Positions 3,396-7,195 of a stretch of DNA of 7,195 nucleotides are shown piece after piece (within the stretch, counting starts at the first letter, position 1; each line of letters opens with the position of its first letter). This stretch comes from Verrucomicrobiota bacterium (GTDB lineage: Bacteria > Chlamydiota > Chlamydiia > Chlamydiales > FEN-1388), in contig JAFEGS010000047.1 of NCBI GenBank assembly GCA_018239705.1, positions 1 to 7,195 on the forward strand, given 5' to 3'. The notes under the pieces are model-generated. The model made no database searches. It saw only the letters and a program-made list of their open reading frames with translations, and was not told the origin of the DNA. Made by a program: the position numbers and the translations under genes.

Positions 3396-6300
3396 TCCTC
3401 CTTCTCCATGACCATTCGAGACACGTGAACCATGTCTTTGATCAGAGCGTCGATCAGGATCTTTTTTTCTGCCGGGGTATAGTGCGTCGGGTCATTATCC
3501 TGCTGGACATTGCGGATAGTGGTCCATGACTTGCTAAATGCTTTTCGTACACGTTGCAAGTGCCTATGACGAGCAACGATATCTTGTGGGTTCTCTATCT
3601 TGCTTTCTCGGCCTTCTTTTACCCCTTTGCGGATGGCATTGTACTGTTGCTCTATCTTGTCGGACTCGTCATAGAATTTCTTGAGCGATCTTGCTTGTGT
3701 GCTGTATCCCTTCTTCCCCATAAATACCTTGAAGATGGGGAGGTCCGAAATCTCTTGCTCGGGTCGGATTTTCTCCTCGAGTATGCCTGTTTTCTCAAGC
3801 GCTTTCTCGCTATAGTGGACCATTGCAGAGCCCATACCCCCAGTCCATGCACTTAGAAACTCATCAATCACAATAGGCGAAGCATGCTCCCCAACAAAAG
3901 GTATCTTCTGTAATATAGGGGCCATCTTCTTTGCTGTTTCTGAAGTGAATGGACCATATCGCTCTTCTGCCGGCAATCGCTTCATAGCAGTCGATTCTAT
4001 AGGCGCACCACTGAACATCTTCTTGTTAGTAGCTACCTCATAGAACGGAACTAATGCAGCCGGCATCACACTTGGTGTGAACACATCCTTGAGGTTCGTG
4101 CCTATCGCTTTCAGACTATCGGGGTCCTTCTCGTACGCATACTCCGCCAATCTCTCCGGTACAGTAGCAAACACAGAGCCAAGCTCAAATGGTCGAGGCA
4201 TCCTATAATGCTGCGTCTCTCCATTGTCGAGATCTACATAGAAATGCCAATATGCATCGCGCTCCCATTGTGGTAGCTCCTGGAACTCTTTGCGGTCTTT
4301 ATTTGCATAGTAGAGTGCTAGGGTAGGCAGGGTCACTGCTGTGATGGCTTTCGGCAATAGATTGGGGTCTTTCTTGACCTGTTCTACAAATTTTGCAGCA
4401 CCTTGGATACCGGCATTAAAGAACGGCACCGCCTGCGCCATTAATTTCGTGCGCGCTCCCTTCCTCTGGAAGTCAAGTGTAGCATCACGTGCTTCAAGTG
4501 CCGCTGTCCTGACATCATCCGCAGTCATACCCTTTCTCTTTAGTGATTTCTCGAACACACCAAGACGGGTGCTTTCCTCTAGCGGTTTACTAACATTCTC
4601 TACTGCTCTTATTAACCCATCAAGAGAGAAAAATGTATTCTTAAAAGTGTTCTTACCGGTAGCGATCTTATGTAATTTCTGCTGCTTAAAGCTACGAGAT
4701 AGACTTGTAGCTATACTCTGATCTCCTCCAGCTGCTTTCCACTGGTAGTACAGCGGGTCTTTCTTGATAGCGTGGAAGAACCCCTTTGCAGCGTCCACGT
4801 ATGGAATATATCCAATATCAGTGTAAAGAAATGCCTCGAGCTGGTCGATTGTTCCCAATTTTACGAGTGCAGTGGGCGAAGTTGTGATGGCCCCTAGTCT
4901 AACGGCTCTTGTAGGGTAGTTGAGTATCCGGCCAATGAAGTTCAGCTCATCACTGGTACGGATACCCTTTAAGGCCTCTGCTACTTCGGGTGTGACCTTC
5001 AACTTTTGCAGCTTACCATTATCAAAGAAGCGCACGACGCCGTCATCATCCACTACCTTTTCACCTTTCAGGAAATCGCGGAAATTCTTCAGGTTCGCCT
5101 CTTCCTGGCCTATCTCCTTCACATCGATGAACTCCTTTGCGCCCTTATACTTTTCATTGAAGTTCTTGAGGGCTTGAAGTACTCGATTTTGCTCACTAGC
5201 TCGAATAAGCGTATAACTATTTTGAATGATGGACTCGAGCGGGTCAATTACCGGCTTCTTGCTCCCTTTCAGTTCAAAAAACTGCTGTTTAGGCTGCATG
5301 GTGCGCGCATTGATGAACTCACCCTCTGGCTCTTCGAGTACACGTTGAAAAGGCACGTAGTTCTCATTCATCGTCTCCCATAACTGGCGTGTTTCTGGCG
5401 ATATGAGGCCGCTTTTTTCTGCATAGTGGAGCACATCCGATTGGTATTTCTTGAGCTGCTGTGCTGGTTTCTCATACTTAGACCCATGCTCTTTCACATA
5501 TGCTTGGGCATTGGCAAGATCAATACCGGTCTCTTTGCCGTGCTTGCCCAGCTCAATGGCTCTTTTTCCTACTAGGTACTTGCTGAACCCTTGCAGGTCA
5601 TTACGAACAGGCTGGAGTATTGGGCGCAATCCAGGCCCCTTCCATTGAAGAGTATCCGGATTAAAAGTGCGGTATTCGAGGAAGGTATCGGCTTTACCTG
5701 ACCATCCTCGATATAACCTTGCAAGTTTGTAGGGGTCTTCACTGATAAGGAGATCTTCTACTTTAGCAGATTCTACAAACCTCTTGATAGGGTAGAGGTC
5801 GTCCACAACATCACGCATGAGATCGAACTGTGTCTTAGGTTCAGCTTTTGGCTTAGGCGCTTTTGCTTCAAAAGAAACGGCTTCATCAAGAGTACGCCCT
5901 ATCTTTGCAGAAGGTTGGCCCATCGAAGTGATCTTATTACCAAAATGTGCTTGACCATTTTTGAAAAGTTCAATAGGTAGCATCCCCTTACCCGGTGCTG
6001 TTTGTGGCTTCAGTATCGTTCGCTGTTCGACTTTTCCGGCATTTGGACCCTCTGTGTACTGCATCCCGATACTACCATCAGGAAGCTCGATTAATCGCTT
6101 TTTTTCACCTGATGTCTGGACTTCCCCGAGAATGTTCGCCTGCTCCTGGGTTACGTAAAATGTTTTCTCACTTTTAGGCTGCAGTCCCTCTTCTCCTGGA
6201 TGCTCTGGGCGAGCTGCTTTTGTGCGGGTAGTAGTTCCATCCTCATTCACTTGATAGGTACTTCCTTTTTCTGTTGTGAAATTGGATGCTTGAGGTTCAG

Positions 6301-7189
6301 CTTTTTTCGAGCCTGATTCAGCAACTGCCTTGATCTTCTCCATATTCTTAGTGGAGTAATTTTCTGCGAATTGCTCGGGGGAGAGTCCTGATTTTTGGCC
6401 TTCTTTTTGGATGTGCTCACGCACATTTGATGGAAGATGAGCCAGATTAAACCCTGCAAATAGAGCCAATGCGCGGGCAAAATCTTCTTTTTCTGGAAGT
6501 CTACCTTGTGCTGCTGCGGGGACTACTGTAGCAACACCCGCTTCTGCTGCAGTTACCCCTGCTATTTGTGATGCTTTTGAAGTAAACAGCTTCCCTATAC
6601 CTGGAGTTTTTTCGAGTAGTGGCATCGCTTTCTTCACACTTCCCAGGATAACGCCAAACAGACCCTCGTTCAAAGTTTTATTTGCTACCTTATCGGCACG
6701 CTGTAAGAACTCCCCGAAAGTCAAGTCATTACCTTTTCCCTGGAAATCACGGTATTGTCGTAATGATTCTTTTAGAAAAGCAGGAAGTGCAGTAGCACCA
6801 AACCCAGCTCCTACGGTAGCACCAATTGGACCGCCAGGAGCACCGATTATGCCACCTAATGTTGCACCTGCTGCGAGGTATGGCAGATCTCCTGTGACTG
6901 TTCCTGCTTCTGTAGCTAAGGATTCCCAAAATGTTGGGTCCTTCTCGATCTTTTTCTGCACAGTTGGCTCAAATACCTGTTGCGCAAGTTCCCCGGAAGT
7001 GGATTCTTGCAGCCCCTGCTTGAAGGCATTGACTAAGTTAAGCTGTTTCTTTTCAGTACCGGTAAGATCGGGCTCGTATGGTTCTTCCAGTGTCATTGTA
7101 GGCTTTGTGAAGTAATCCTTTGCAACATCAAGGAAGCTAGGTTTTGACCTCTGCGGTTTCTGAGTGGCTATCTGTTCCAAGTCTCCCAT
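3392..7189 (-). CDS. Large phage protein with LPD38-like C-terminal region; candidate internal virion/ejection protein
   Basis: A 1265-residue protein on the minus strand. Residues 1-100 are polar. A Gly/Ala-rich hydrophobic stretch with many small-residue spacings (about 104-137, AAGATLGGIIGAPGGPIGAT) could enter a membrane; a second Ala-rich stretch is at 207-250. Residues 290-450 are low-complexity and Lys/Pro/Glu-rich. Residues 515-620 (RPILQPVRNDLQGFSKYLVG, then YQSDVLHYAEKSGLISPE and NENYVPFQRVLEE) and 750-1265 carry motifs I know from phage proteins with the LPD38 domain: RAVRLGAITTSP, IPYVDAAKGF, ARDATLDFQRKGA, AVPFFNAGIQG, ELPQWERDAYW, RPFELGSVFATVPER. The coiled-coil-like end (FYDESDKIEQQYNAIRKG, then TPAEKKILIDALIKDM) is typical of the family. 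Such proteins are thought to be carried in virions and ejected with the DNA; no enzymatic motif is visible. Only 6 bases lie upstream of the ATG, so the start and ribosome binding site cannot be checked and the frame might extend beyond the window. Confidence 0.82.
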   Translation of the reverse strand: MGDLEQIATQKPQRSKPSFLDVAKDYFTKPTMTLEEPYEPDLTGTEKKQLNLVNAFKQGLQESTSGELAQQVFEPTVQKKIEKDPTFWESLATEAGTVTGDLPYLAAGATLGGIIGAPGGPIGATVGAGFGATALPAFLKESLRQYRDFQGKGNDLTFGEFLQRADKVANKTLNEGLFGVILGSVKKAMPLLEKTPGIGKLFTSKASQIAGVTAAEAGVATVVPAAAQGRLPEKEDFARALALFAGFNLAHLPSNVREHIQKEGQKSGLSPEQFAENYSTKNMEKIKAVAESGSKKAEPQASNFTTEKGSTYQVNEDGTTTRTKAARPEHPGEEGLQPKSEKTFYVTQEQANILGEVQTSGEKKRLIELPDGSIGMQYTEGPNAGKVEQRTILKPQTAPGKGMLPIELFKNGQAHFGNKITSMGQPSAKIGRTLDEAVSFEAKAPKPKAEPKTQFDLMRDVVDDLYPIKRFVESAKVEDLLISEDPYKLARLYRGWSGKADTFLEYRTFNPDTLQWKGPGLRPILQPVRNDLQGFSKYLVGKRAIELGKHGKETGIDLANAQAYVKEHGSKYEKPAQQLKKYQSDVLHYAEKSGLISPETRQLWETMNENYVPFQRVLEEPEGEFINARTMQPKQQFFELKGSKKPVIDPLESIIQNSYTLIRASEQNRVLQALKNFNEKYKGAKEFIDVKEIGQEEANLKNFRDFLKGEKVVDDDGVVRFFDNGKLQKLKVTPEVAEALKGIRTSDELNFIGRILNYPTRAVRLGAITTSPTALVKLGTIDQLEAFLYTDIGYIPYVDAAKGFFHAIKKDPLYYQWKAAGGDQSIATSLSRSFKQQKLHKIATGKNTFKNTFFSLDGLIRAVENVSKPLEESTRLGVFEKSLKRKGMTADDVRTAALEARDATLDFQRKGARTKLMAQAVPFFNAGIQGAAKFVEQVKKDPNLLPKAITAVTLPTLALYYANKDRKEFQELPQWERDAYWHFYVDLDNGETQHYRMPRPFELGSVFATVPERLAEYAYEKDPDSLKAIGTNLKDVFTPSVMPAALVPFYEVATNKKMFSGAPIESTAMKRLPAEERYGPFTSETAKKMAPILQKIPFVGEHASPIVIDEFLSAWTGGMGSAMVHYSEKALEKTGILEEKIRPEQEISDLPIFKVFMGKKGYSTQARSLKKFYDESDKIEQQYNAIRKGVKEGRESKIENPQDIVARHRHLQRVRKAFSKSWTTIRNVQQDNDPTHYTPAEKKILIDALIKDMVHVSRMVMEKEE

Positions 7190-7195
7190 GAAATC

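Noticed and set aside
3269..3529. Plus-strand 86-residue reading frame downstream of TATAAT
   Set aside because: Half of it lies antisense to the end of the large phage gene, there is no ribosome binding site, and the composition looks like a shadow frame.

Overview
The window looks like part of a bacterial phage-plasmid, or a plasmid-like prophage: a plasmid-maintenance module next to one very large phage-type gene. Promoters are of the sigma-70 kind, Shine-Dalgarno sites are clear, and the gene families (ParA, Cre/Xer-type recombinase, HigBA) are common in Pseudomonadota. I cannot name a genus. No rRNA, tRNA, IS element or CRISPR array was seen.

Layout. 1-156 (-): the first 52 codons of a small ParA-type ATPase, running off the left edge. 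153-368 (-): an excisionase/MerR-like helix-turn-helix protein whose stop overlaps the parA start (ATGA), so the two form one operon. 369-500: the promoter region of that operon. 501-844: a non-coding array of 43 consecutive 8-bp units kept in strict register, with a self-complementary degenerate consensus. 844-905: promoter of the next gene, containing a 32-bp site built like a lox site. 906-1856 (+): a tyrosine recombinase with a complete set of catalytic residues. 1857-2664 (+): a HigB/HigA toxin-antitoxin operon with a recognisable promoter and operator. 2762-3031 (+): a small membrane protein of unknown function. 3032-3391: non-coding region between converging genes, with hairpins and a C-rich, G-poor stretch. 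3392-7189 (-): a 1265-residue phage protein resembling the LPD38 family of large polyvalent or internal-virion-like proteins.

How the parts fit. ParA plus the array would partition the replicon, the array being a candidate centromere. The recombinase plus the lox-like site would resolve multimers, as Cre/loxP does in P1. HigBA would kill or arrest plasmid-free cells. The large gene on the right suggests the replicon also makes virions. The most unusual element is the octad array: 31 of 43 units fit RYWRY completely, T never occurs at unit position 6 and A never at position 8, and there is no insertion or deletion over 344 bp. I know of smaller precedents (the omega heptads of pSM19035 and the TP228 parH boxes) but none of this size or consensus. 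Its role is inferred from position and pattern only.
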